Positions 53,428 through 61,499 of a DNA stretch of 64,000 bases are shown in pieces. Every line of letters begins with the position of its first letter. The stretch's first letter is position 1. The notes under the pieces are model-generated. The model saw only the letters and a program-made list of their open reading frames with translations. It made no database searches and was not told the origin of the DNA. Origin of the DNA: S015-6 sp964384945 (lineage in GTDB: Bacteria; Desulfobacterota; DSWW01); the NCBI GenBank assembly GCA_964384945.1, contig CAYLMK010000010.1, positions 124,001 to 188,000 of the forward strand, read 5' to 3'. The translations under genes were made by a program, and so were the position numbers.

Positions 53428-53535
53428 TCAATGGAACACGACGCTGTGTTCCAGCCTGCCGCTGGGCTGGCGAAGACCGACAAGAAAGATAATTCATGCA
53501 GACGAGGGTGTCCGCAGCAACGGGCGCCCTTTTTT
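53428..53535 (+). promoter_or_regulatory. Candidate ANTAR-type antitermination leader
   Basis: Two short hairpins with hexaloops follow the promoter. AACAC-GACGCT-GTGTT (53435-53450; up to 8 bp if outer bases pair) is the first. CCAGCCT-GCCGCT-GGGCTGG (53451-53470) is the second. Both loops are G-x-C-G-C-T, with G at position 4. Published ANTAR targets have A1 and G4, so the first position differs. A strong intrinsic terminator follows. The region lies directly between the GAF-ANTAR gene and the first operon gene. Confidence 0.6.
53506..53535 (+). terminator. Intrinsic terminator within the operon leader
   Basis: GGGTGTCCG (53506-53514) pairs with CGGGCGCCC (53521-53529) around the hexaloop CAGCAA, followed by six T residues. 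It sits 20 bp upstream of the first start codon (53556), so it would block the operon unless antitermination occurs. Confidence 0.85.
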
Positions 53536-53555
53536 ATTTACGGGAGACAAGCGGC

Positions 53556-54026
53556 ATGAGCGAAAATTCGAAGACGGCCCGTTACCAGCCGGAAATCATC
53601 GTTCTCTTCTGCCGGCAGTCGGTGGACGGAACGGTTTCTCTCTCCCATGCGTACAGGCGCCTGCCCGGCCTCGGCGTTCGACTGGTCGTTCTCCCCTGTT
53701 CGAGCAACGTGGAGGTCCGGCAACTCGTCAAGATGCTCGAGCAGGGGGCGGACGGGATCCTGGTCGTGGCCTGCCCCGAGCAGGCATGCCGGTTTCTCGT
53801 CGGAAGCAACAAGGCGGAAAAGAGGGTCGAGTACGTCCGTCGCCTCCTGGCCGAGATCGACTTCGGTGCCGAGCGGGTGGGAATCGTTCGGGGGGCGAAT
53901 CTTTCGGCGGAGCAACTCCTCGGCCTGGCAGCGGAGCGTGCTGCGCTCGTGCGCGAGCTGGGGCCCAACCCGATGAGGGACAAGGGCAAAGGGGATTCTC
54001 CCGAAAACCCTTCCCAGGCCGCCTAG
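53556..54026 (+). CDS. MvhD-like (hydrogenase iron-sulfur subunit family) protein
   Basis: The 156-residue protein resembles MvhD/FlpD subunits that pass electrons between Hdr, hydrogenase or formate dehydrogenase and FAD proteins. It keeps the fold patterns PEIIVLFCRQSV, VRLVVLPCSSNVEV and GADGILVVACPEQACRF. Cysteines are fewer (C19, C48, C73, C78), so the binuclear 2Fe-2S site of MvhD may be changed. GGGAG precedes ATG 53556. It is the first gene of the operon and is separated by 63 bp from the double GltB gene. An electron-entry role for the glutamate synthase is inferred. Confidence 0.75.
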   Translation: MSENSKTARYQPEIIVLFCRQSVDGTVSLSHAYRRLPGLGVRLVVLPCSSNVEVRQLVKMLEQGADGILVVACPEQACRFLVGSNKAEKRVEYVRRLLAEIDFGAERVGIVRGANLSAEQLLGLAAERAALVRELGPNPMRDKGKGDSPENPSQAA

Positions 54027-54089
54027 CCGGCCTGCGCAGGCAAACAGCGCAGGGAGCACGACAACCTCGGACGACAAGGGTGATCACCG

Positions 54090-57089
54090 ATGCCGAAGAA
54101 ATATCACGTTAGCGTGCGACCCGTGCCCCCCCGGTTCTCTCCCGTCCCGAAGTTCAGCTCCTTCGAGACGAAGCGATGCCTGGGGTGCGTGAGCTGTATC
54201 AAGAGCACCGCGTGCGTTTACGATGTCTACCGCAAGCGCGGGTTCGATCCCCTCCAGGTCCAGGACACGGGCGACAACCTCTGCGTGAGCTGTCTGCGCT
54301 GCGTCCAGGAGTGCAAGAACAACATCCTGTCGAGGGCCTACAACCCGCGCTTCGATCGGCTGGGCGACGACTACTGGACCCCGGAGATCGTGACCCGGAT
54401 CTGGAAACAGGCCGATACCGGCAAGATACCGGTGTCGGGCGCGGGCTACCGGGGGCCCTTCTGCGGGCCCGGCTTCGACGAGATGTGGACCGACATGTCC
54501 GAGATCGTCCGGCCGACCCGTGACGGGATTCACGGCCGGGAATACATCAGCACCGTGATCGAGCTCGGAAGAAGGCCGAAGCGCCTTTCCTTCGACCAGG
54601 CTGGCAGGATGACGACCGAGCCGCCTCCCTTCCTGGAAATCGCGCTTCCGGTCCTGCTGGACATTCCCCGGCTCGCTTTTCTCGGTGAGGGAACGCGCAG
54701 GGCCATGGCGCGGGCCGCACGACGGCTGCAGACCCTGGCGGTGGCCGAATACGGCGAGGCCCAGGGGCCTCTGGCCTCGTACCGGGACCGCCTGGTCGTG
54801 CGGTTCGATCCGCAGAAGGACGATCCGGCGGGGCTCGAGGGAATTCCCGTGCTCGAAATGGGGTATGCGAAGGATGTTTGGCGTCGCCTGGACGAGATCA
54901 GGCGCCTTCACGCCGGGATCATCGGTTCGGTCCGGCTCCTCCTGGACGAACACGCCGCCGAGCGCGCGCTGGACCTTGCCCGCAGCGGTGTGGACGTGAT
55001 TCACCTGCAGGCAGGCCCGAAGGGCAGGGGGTTCGGAGGGAACCGGGACCGGTTCGTGACGAGGCTTGTCCGCGAGGTCCATCTCCGGCTGGTCGAGGAT
55101 TCGATCCGCGAGCAGGTGACGCTTCTCGTCTCGGGCGGAATCGCCATGGCCGAGCACGTGGCCAAGACCATCATTTGCGGGGTCGACGGCGTGGGGGCCG
55201 ACCTCGCCCCTGCGGTCGCGCTCGAGTGCAGGCTGTGCTCCGACTGTGAGGAGCAGGTCCGGTGCCCGGTGGAACTGGATCGGGTGGAGGAGGTGTGGGG
55301 AGGCCAGCGCATCGTGAACCTGCTTGGATCCTGGCACTCGCAGTTGCTCGAGGTTCTGGGAGCCATGGGGTTGCGGGAGGTGCGAAGGCTCCGCGGGGAG
55401 GTGGGGCGGGCCATGCTCTTCGAGGATCTCGAGCGCGAGTGTTTTGCCCCCTTGTTCGGGGAGCGGACCGATTTCACGCCTCCCGCTGCGCCGCGAACGC
55501 TGGTCGGCGGTCCGCAAGAGGCCGGGGATTCCGAGGCGGAGGTCCCTCCGGACCTGCCCTGGAGCCCGCCGTCCAGGGAGCAACGGGGGGAGGAAGCGGC
55601 AGTGAGTTGCCCGTCACGCTTCCGGAACGCCCTTTCGAAGTATTCGGTGGTGTTGACCAGCGCTTGCACGCATTGTGGAATATGCGCGGAGGTCTGCCGC
55701 TACGGGGTCCTGGAAAAGAAGGGCAACCGTGTGCTCGTCGAGAACGCACACCTGTGCCGCGGGGCCGCCCTGTGCCGCGCGAAGGGCGCCTTTTGCCAGG
55801 ATCAATGCCCGGAGAATGCCGTCCGCGTCGGCCGCAATCCCCTGTGGGAGACCTTCGGGGACCACCGGTGGACGGCGGACCTCATCGTCAGCACATGGAG
55901 GCAGGCGGAAACCGGCCTGCCGCCCGTCGAGTCGGGCCTGGAGTACAGGGTCGGGGCGTCGGGCGGCGGCTTCGACAGGATGGACTTCCTGTTTCCGAAA
56001 GCCCCTCCCGATCCGGCCCTGCGTGCGGAGGAGATCGATCTGAGCATCCCGCTCAACCGTACAGGGGACGGGCGGCCGCAGGTGGAGATCGGTTTCCCCG
56101 TGTACGGTGGGGGGATGAGCTTCGGGTCGATCAGCCTCGCCACGATGATCTCCCGCGCACGGGCTTACAAGGCCTTCAATTCCTTCACCTGCACCGGGGA
56201 AGGCGGCTACCCGGACGGGCTGACGCGCTACGACGATCACGTCATCACGCAGGTGGCGACCGGCCTGTTTGGGGTCAAGGAGGAGACGATCCAGCGCGTC
56301 CGGATCGTCGAGTTCAAATACGCCCAGGGCGCAAAGCCGGGCCTGGGCGGCCACTTGCTGGGGGACAAGAACACCGCGGCCGTCGCGCAGAGACGGGAGG
56401 CGGTCGAAGGGACCGCCCTGTTCTCTCCCTTTCCCTTCCACTCGGTCTACTCGGTGGAGGACCACAAGAAACACGTGGACTGGATCAAGGTGATCAATCC
56501 GCGCGCGCTGGTTTCGGTCAAGGTGTCGACCCCGAGTGATGTCGAGATGGTTGCCGTGGGGAGCTATTACGCAGGGGCTCACATCATTCACCTGGACGGG
56601 AGCTACGGCGGCACCGGCGCCGCGCCCGACATCGCCAAGAAGAACATCGCCATGCCCATCGAATACGCCGTTCCGAAGGTGCATCGCTTCCTGATCGAGG
56701 AGGGAGTTCGGGACAGGATGACGCTGATCGCATCGGGGGGGCTGCGAACCGCATGGGATGTGGCCAAGGCGATCGCCCTGGGGGCGGACGGCGTGGTGAT
56801 CGGCACGGCCGAGATGGTCGCCCTCGAATGCATACGCTGCGGGAACTGTGAAAGCGGGCGAGGATGCCCGCGCGGCATCGCCACGACCGATACGGAACTC
56901 GCCCGCATGTATGGGTTTGACTGGGGGGCCCGGCGCATCATCAACCTGTATCGCTCCTGGAGCATCCAGCTCAGGGAGATCCTGTGGCGCTTCGGCATGA
57001 AGAGCGTCCGGGAGCTCGTAGGGCGGTCCGATCTCCTCTCGCATCGGGACTATACGAGGAAATCGATCGCGGAGAACGAGGCCGCCTGA
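54090..57089 (+). CDS. Double-length FMN glutamate synthase protein with two ferredoxin modules
   Basis: The 999-residue protein contains two copies of the same architecture. The first copy (about 1-450) has a Cys-rich ferredoxin region (CLGCVSC, CVSCLRCVQEC) and a GltB2-like TIM barrel ending in LECRLCSDCEEQ. The second (about 515-999) has another ferredoxin (CTHCGICAEVC) and an intact barrel with the FMN/substrate signatures YAQGAKPGLGGHLLG (about 745), LDGSYGGTGAAP and LECIRCGNCESG. The first copy lacks the KPGxGG signature and is probably non-catalytic. Glutamate synthase makes two glutamates from 2-oxoglutarate and glutamine with ferredoxin electrons. The gene is upstream of the GATase subunit. 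This duplicated arrangement is rare. Confidence 0.85.
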   Translation: MPKKYHVSVRPVPPRFSPVPKFSSFETKRCLGCVSCIKSTACVYDVYRKRGFDPLQVQDTGDNLCVSCLRCVQECKNNILSRAYNPRFDRLGDDYWTPEIVTRIWKQADTGKIPVSGAGYRGPFCGPGFDEMWTDMSEIVRPTRDGIHGREYISTVIELGRRPKRLSFDQAGRMTTEPPPFLEIALPVLLDIPRLAFLGEGTRRAMARAARRLQTLAVAEYGEAQGPLASYRDRLVVRFDPQKDDPAGLEGIPVLEMGYAKDVWRRLDEIRRLHAGIIGSVRLLLDEHAAERALDLARSGVDVIHLQAGPKGRGFGGNRDRFVTRLVREVHLRLVEDSIREQVTLLVSGGIAMAEHVAKTIICGVDGVGADLAPAVALECRLCSDCEEQVRCPVELDRVEEVWGGQRIVNLLGSWHSQLLEVLGAMGLREVRRLRGEVGRAMLFEDLERECFAPLFGERTDFTPPAAPRTLVGGPQEAGDSEAEVPPDLPWSPPSREQRGEEAAVSCPSRFRNALSKYSVVLTSACTHCGICAEVCRYGVLEKKGNRVLVENAHLCRGAALCRAKGAFCQDQCPENAVRVGRNPLWETFGDHRWTADLIVSTWRQAETGLPPVESGLEYRVGASGGGFDRMDFLFPKAPPDPALRAEEIDLSIPLNRTGDGRPQVEIGFPVYGGGMSFGSISLATMISRARAYKAFNSFTCTGEGGYPDGLTRYDDHVITQVATGLFGVKEETIQRVRIVEFKYAQGAKPGLGGHLLGDKNTAAVAQRREAVEGTALFSPFPFHSVYSVEDHKKHVDWIKVINPRALVSVKVSTPSDVEMVAVGSYYAGAHIIHLDGSYGGTGAAPDIAKKNIAMPIEYAVPKVHRFLIEEGVRDRMTLIASGGLRTAWDVAKAIALGADGVVIGTAEMVALECIRCGNCESGRGCPRGIATTDTELARMYGFDWGARRIINLYRSWSIQLREILWRFGMKSVRELVGRSDLLSHRDYTRKSIAENEAA

Positions 57090-57103
57090 AAAGAGGGGAA
57101 AAG

Positions 57104-57138
57104 CAGCTATTAGCTCTTAGCTGTTAGCTTTTAGCCCC
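57104..57138 (+). repeat. 7-bp tandem repeat cluster (TAGCTNT)
   Basis: Tandem heptamers CAGCTAT, TAGCTCT, TAGCTGT, TAGCTTT and TAGCCCC lie in the 175-bp intergenic region between the two synthase genes. A more distant inverted element (CGACAGCTCAT near 57228) is on the other side. It looks like a dispersed extragenic repeat. Confidence 0.6.
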
Positions 57139-57264
57139 TTGCCCCTCCCCGGCCCGGGGATTACGCCGAGCAAAGGGGGTGGAGGGGAGCCAACGCCTGA
57201 CAGCTTAGAACTTATTAGCCGAAAACCGACAGCTCATGACGACGGCACAGAGAGGGTGAAACAG

Positions 57265-59871
57265 ATGCAGTTCGACCGGGATCGATTCTTCGATCGTATC
57301 ATCGCCTCCCGAGGGGAACTTGTCCCTCCGGCGGCCGCCGTGCCCCGCCGCAAGGCGGCCGAAGAAGGGGGTTGCGGGGTGGTCGGGTTTGCGGCCAGCG
57401 TGCCGGTGCGGGGAAGGCACATCTTCGAGCCGTCGATTCAGATGCACAACCGGGGAAACGGCAAGGGCGGTGGGATCGCGGCAGCAGGGCTCATCCCGGC
57501 CCAACTCGGCGTCGACGAGGCGACCTTGCGCGACGACTACATTCTCCAGGTGGCTTTCCTCGACCCGGAGGCGGTCGCCGCGGTCGAAAGGGAGTGCATC
57601 GAGCCCGCCCTGCGGGTGGACCACAAGGCCCGGCTGGAGCCTGCGTGCAGCTGCGAGGATCTGGGACTCGAGACGAGGCCGCCGGACATCGTCCGCTACT
57701 TCGTGCGGGTCCGGGCCGACGCCCTCGGCGAATTCGCGCAGCGACACGGCCTCGTCGGGGCGCCCGAGCGTGCCATTGAAGACGAGTTCATTTACAGGAA
57801 CAGCGTGAGGCTGAACGAGCGGTTCTACGCCTCCCTCGGGGAGAAACGGGCCTTTGTGCTCTCCCACGCCCGCAACTTAGTGATCTTCAAGATCGTCGGA
57901 TACGCGGAGCAGGTGGTGCAGTACTACGGCCTTCAGGACATGGAGGCCAGGGTGTGGATCGCCCACCAGCGCTACCCGACCAAGGGGAGGGTCTGGCATC
58001 CTGCCGGGGCGCACCCGTTCATCGGGCTGAACGACGCCCTCGTGCACAACGGAGACTTCGCCAACTATTACAGCGTGAGCGAATATCTCCGGCAGCACAA
58101 CATCGTGCCCCAGTTCCTCACGGACACCGAGGTTTCGGTGTTGCTGTTCGACCTGTGGTCCCGGATCTACGGCTATCCCCTGGAATACGTGATCGAGGCC
58201 CTGGCCCCGACGACCGAGCTGGACTTCGATCAGCTTCCGGAAGAGAAGAAGAAGCCCTACCGGGCCATCCAGGCCCTGCACATGCACGGCTCGCCCGACG
58301 GGCCCTGGTTCTTCATCATCGCCAGGAGCGATCCGGAGAACGACCGCTTCCAATTGATGGGGATCACCGACACCTCGATGCTCAGGCCCCAGGTGTTCTC
58401 GATTCAGGAAGGGGAGGTCTCGATCGGGCTCATCGCATCGGAGAAGCAGGCCATCGATGCGACCCTTCACTCCCTGGCCCGGGAGGACAGCAGGTTCCGG
58501 CTCGAAGCGGACCGCTACTGGAACGCCCGGGGCGGGAGCCACACGGACGGCGGGGCCTTCGTCTTCACGGTTCAGGGGACGAACGGTGCGTCCACCCTTA
58601 CGTGCACGGACAAGTTCGGCAAGGTGATTCAGAGTCCGCCCGGCCAGTGGCGGGTCGATTGGACGAGCAAGCCCGTGGAACCGGACGAGGCGCGGTCCTT
58701 CGCGGACAAGATCCGAGGCGCCTCCGGGCCGGAGGAAGTATTCCGGGGGATCGGCCGGTCCTTCCCTGCCTGGAAGGCCGAGAACTTCCGCTGGCTGATC
58801 GACGAGGTCCGGGGGGCGGCGGGCCGGGGCGACGAAGGTCTTGCCTTCGCCCTGGAGTTCCTCACGCTGATGGTCGATCGCCGTTACGACTGCGGGGCCG
58901 TCAGGGCCAGCGTGGTCCGGCAGATGGCATGCCGGGCGATCGATGATCTTCTCGACGGCGTTGCGGCCGTAACGGACGGAGGCCCGAGCCGCTTTAAACG
59001 GATCGACTGGCAGACGCGTGAGGCGCTGCGGCCCCCCAGGGGCGGAGAGGCTGCACTCGTGGTGTTCGCCCCGGGGTTTCCCCCGGAAGGGGATGCCTGC
59101 GATGCGAGGCTGATCGTGGAGGCTTACGAGGCAGGCTGGAGACGGTTCGTGGTGTACGGCTTGAGGGGCCAGCGATTCCACGGGTGCGGACTGGGGCCCG
59201 AAACCGAAGGGGTTCGCCTGGACCTGTACGGAAGCTCGGGCGACTATGTGGGCTCGGGCATCGACGGGATGGAGATCCGGGTGCACGGCAACGGCCAGGA
59301 TCAGCTCGGACAGATCATGAAGCGGGGCCGCCTCGTTGTTTTCGGGGACGTGGGGCAGACGTTTCTTTACGGGGCGAAAGGCGGGGAGGTCTACGTCATG
59401 GGCAACGCAGCGGGACGGCCCCTGATCAACGCGGTCGGCAAGCCGAGGGTGGTCATCAACGGGACGTGTCTCGACTTTCTCGCCGAGTCCTTCATGGCCG
59501 GCAACCCCCTGAACGGCGGGGGCTTCGCGGTGCTCAACGGCATGGCCTTCAACGATCAGGGCGGTCCGGTGGAACAGCCTTCGCCCTACCCGGGCTCGAA
59601 CCTCTTCTCCCTGGCCTCGGGGGGGGCCATTTACGTGCGGGACCCCCATCGGAAGGTGAGCCGGGACCAGCTCAACAACGGGGTGATCGTGGAGATGACC
59701 CGCGCCGACTGGACCCTCATTCTTCCCTACCTGCGGGAAAACGAGAGGCTTTTCGGCATCTCGATCGAGGAGGACCTTCTCAAGGTCGGCTCCGAGACCT
59801 GGCCGCCCGAGAAGGTCTACCGCAAGGTGCAGCCTGCGGGCAAAGAAATCGATACCGGGCTGGAAGAATAG
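57265..59871 (+). CDS. Glutamate synthase GATase-GXGXG subunit (GltB1/GltB3 fusion)
   Basis: The 868-residue protein starts (ATG 57265, GAGAGGG upstream) with a 36-residue segment before the Ntn nucleophile Cys37 in GGCGVVGF, implying autocatalytic processing as in glutamate synthase. The class-II glutaminase domain runs to about 400 (AHQRYPTKGRVWHPAGAHPF and LVHNGDFANYYSVSEYL). The C-terminal third carries the GXGXG beta-helix domain (about 665-745, FGDVGQTFLYGAKGGEVYVMG). The synthase barrel is absent and is supplied by the neighbouring GltB genes. Together they form a split, archaeal-type glutamate synthase. Confidence 0.9.
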   Translation: MQFDRDRFFDRIIASRGELVPPAAAVPRRKAAEEGGCGVVGFAASVPVRGRHIFEPSIQMHNRGNGKGGGIAAAGLIPAQLGVDEATLRDDYILQVAFLDPEAVAAVERECIEPALRVDHKARLEPACSCEDLGLETRPPDIVRYFVRVRADALGEFAQRHGLVGAPERAIEDEFIYRNSVRLNERFYASLGEKRAFVLSHARNLVIFKIVGYAEQVVQYYGLQDMEARVWIAHQRYPTKGRVWHPAGAHPFIGLNDALVHNGDFANYYSVSEYLRQHNIVPQFLTDTEVSVLLFDLWSRIYGYPLEYVIEALAPTTELDFDQLPEEKKKPYRAIQALHMHGSPDGPWFFIIARSDPENDRFQLMGITDTSMLRPQVFSIQEGEVSIGLIASEKQAIDATLHSLAREDSRFRLEADRYWNARGGSHTDGGAFVFTVQGTNGASTLTCTDKFGKVIQSPPGQWRVDWTSKPVEPDEARSFADKIRGASGPEEVFRGIGRSFPAWKAENFRWLIDEVRGAAGRGDEGLAFALEFLTLMVDRRYDCGAVRASVVRQMACRAIDDLLDGVAAVTDGGPSRFKRIDWQTREALRPPRGGEAALVVFAPGFPPEGDACDARLIVEAYEAGWRRFVVYGLRGQRFHGCGLGPETEGVRLDLYGSSGDYVGSGIDGMEIRVHGNGQDQLGQIMKRGRLVVFGDVGQTFLYGAKGGEVYVMGNAAGRPLINAVGKPRVVINGTCLDFLAESFMAGNPLNGGGFAVLNGMAFNDQGGPVEQPSPYPGSNLFSLASGGAIYVRDPHRKVSRDQLNNGVIVEMTRADWTLILPYLRENERLFGISIEEDLLKVGSETWPPEKVYRKVQPAGKEIDTGLEE

Positions 59872-59891
59872 GGCCCGGCGCGGCAAAGGCT

Positions 59892-61202
59892 ATGGCAACC
59901 GTATCTGCGGGTATCCCGGAACTGGACCGCTTTCTCGGGGGCTTCCAGCCCGGGGACAACGTCGTGTGGGCCGCCGAGTCCGGGACCTTCGTGCCCAGCT
60001 TCATCAGCGCCTTTGTGCGGGAGGCGGCTCGAAATCCCGCCGCCGCGATCGTGTACGTAAACTCGAACTACGCGCCTCAGAGCATCCATCGCCGCTTCGC
60101 CGAGGCCGTCTCCCGGGCCCGTTTCGTTCACGTGGATGCCTTCACCTACGGCAAGGGAAAGGGGGACGAGCTTTTTCGCAGCCACTACGCAAGCGCCTCC
60201 CCTCCGGAAAACTTCGAGAGCCTGTGCGTGGAGAACCCTTCCGACCCCGCCGCGTTCGACCGCGCCGTCTCCTCGGTCGAGGAAAGGCACGGGGAGGGGG
60301 CGCGATACGTCTTCGACAGCCTCACCGGCCTGAGCGAGCTCTGGGGCGGCGACCGGGACGTGCAGAGATTCTTCACGCGCCATTGCCCGAAGCTCTACGA
60401 GCTTCAGGCGGTTGCCTACTGGGCACTGGAGAAGGAGGCCCACCCGGGCTCGTTTCTCGCCAACCTGACCCATATCACGCAAGTCGTGATCCATCTCCGG
60501 AACACGGAGGAGGATTATTTCGAGATGAAGTTTCAGAAGGCCGAGGATCGGCCTTCGCGTGTTCTGCACGACGCGCTGCGTTACCGGGTTGCGGAAGAGT
60601 CGATTGAGTTTCTCCAGAGGGTTCCCGGGCGAGAGCTTCGCATCGGGGACCGGGTCCGCCGGCAGCGCGCCGCCAAGGCCCTGTCCCAGGCAGAGCTGGC
60701 ACGCATGCTGAATGTGACGCCGAGCGCCCTGTGCCAGATCGAGAGCAATCAGGTGCATCCCTCCCTGCCGTTGCTCATGGATCTCTCCCATGCCCTCGAC
60801 TGCTCGCTGGACGACCTTCTGGGACAGGGTTCGCCGGGGCGCGGGAGCCGGAAGGGGTGGCTCGTACACAAAAAGAAGGACCAGAGACCGGCAAAGGCCG
60901 GAAGGGGGCCGGTCCGGGCCCGGGTCGAGATCCAGCCCCTGCTTCCGGCCGAGGGCGGGGCCGGCGGCCGGATGGCGCCCTACCTGTTGCGGTTGGGCGC
61001 AGGCGCCGGAGACACGAGGCCCTTTTTCGACCACAAGGGCCCTGAATTCGGCTGGATCCTGAGCGGTCTCCTCAGGATCGTCGTCGGTGAGGAGGAGATC
61101 TTGCTTCGGAAAGGGGACAGCATCTGCCTGGAGGAGAGGACCCTGAGCCGATGGCGCAGCGAGGGCACAGGCAGGGTCGAGCTGATCTGGGTCCTGGGTT
61201 GA
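59892..61202 (+). CDS. KaiC-like domain without P-loop fused to XRE HTH and cupin domains
   Basis: The 436-residue protein has a RecA/KaiC-like N-terminal domain (about 1-235), an XRE-type helix-turn-helix (about 250-312: LSQAELARMLNVTPSALCQIESNQ) and a C-terminal cupin (about 345-436: FDHKGPEFGWILSGLLRIVVG). KaiC domains normally carry GPPGTGKT after the start helix. Here the position reads ESGTFVPSF, so nucleotide binding is doubtful. It begins 20 bp after the GATase subunit stop and has AAAGG nearby. It is probably a sensor-regulator of the operon, with the cupin binding a small metabolite. This triple fusion I do not know from a characterised protein. Confidence 0.78.
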   Translation: MATVSAGIPELDRFLGGFQPGDNVVWAAESGTFVPSFISAFVREAARNPAAAIVYVNSNYAPQSIHRRFAEAVSRARFVHVDAFTYGKGKGDELFRSHYASASPPENFESLCVENPSDPAAFDRAVSSVEERHGEGARYVFDSLTGLSELWGGDRDVQRFFTRHCPKLYELQAVAYWALEKEAHPGSFLANLTHITQVVIHLRNTEEDYFEMKFQKAEDRPSRVLHDALRYRVAEESIEFLQRVPGRELRIGDRVRRQRAAKALSQAELARMLNVTPSALCQIESNQVHPSLPLLMDLSHALDCSLDDLLGQGSPGRGSRKGWLVHKKKDQRPAKAGRGPVRARVEIQPLLPAEGGAGGRMAPYLLRLGAGAGDTRPFFDHKGPEFGWILSGLLRIVVGEEEILLRKGDSICLEERTLSRWRSEGTGRVELIWVLG

Positions 61203-61209
61203 TCGGAGC

Positions 61210-61238
61210 TTGACAAAACAGATTCCGCAAGGTATCTG
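61210..61238 (+). promoter_or_regulatory. Candidate promoter of the second glutamate synthase gene
   Basis: TTGACA (61210-61215) is followed after 17 bp by TATCTG (61233-61238), a 3/6 match for -10. It is placed directly after the end of the KaiC-HTH-cupin gene and before the structured leader. Confidence 0.5.
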
Positions 61239-61264
61239 TGGTCGCAGCAAGCAATGTACGAGCT

Positions 61265-61368
61265 GGGGCACAAAGGCGTGCTCCTCGCAGCAGGGGATTT
61301 CCCCTGCCGAATGGCCGTATTCGAAGAGACAAAGGTGTCTGCCGAGACGGGGCGGACACCTTTTTTTT
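61265..61368 (+). promoter_or_regulatory. Second candidate antitermination leader with terminator
   Basis: Hairpin 1, GGGGCAC-AAAGGC-GTGCTCC (61265-61284), has a hexaloop with A1 and G4, the ANTAR-target consensus. Hairpin 2, GCAGGGG-ATTT-CCCCTGC (61290-61307), follows. A strong terminator GGTGTCTGCC/GGCGGACACC (61334-61360) with eight T residues precedes the synthase gene. The 297-bp gap (61203-61499) holds no gene. Confidence 0.6.
61334..61368 (+). terminator. Intrinsic terminator in the second leader
   Basis: GGTGTCTGCC (61334-61343) pairs with GGCGGACACC (61351-61360, one wobble) around a 7-nt loop, followed by eight T residues (61361-61368), 130 bp upstream of the ATG at 61500. Confidence 0.85.
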
Positions 61369-61499
61369 GTGCCTTGTTCCGAAGGCGCGTTTTTTTTTGC
61401 TTCCCGTGTTTAGGAGGCCTTAAACCCATAGGGCATCCTGCTTGTTTCGCTTAATGGTCGCGCGAAGCCGGGGATGCCGAACCCGAAGGGAGGAGTCGC

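Noticed and set aside
57104..57138. CRISPR array
   Set aside because: Units are 7 bp with no spacers and no cas genes.
57877..59886. Long minus-strand frame opposite the glutamate synthase GATase subunit
   Set aside because: Shadow of a clear gene; amino-acid content is typical of antisense GC-rich frames.
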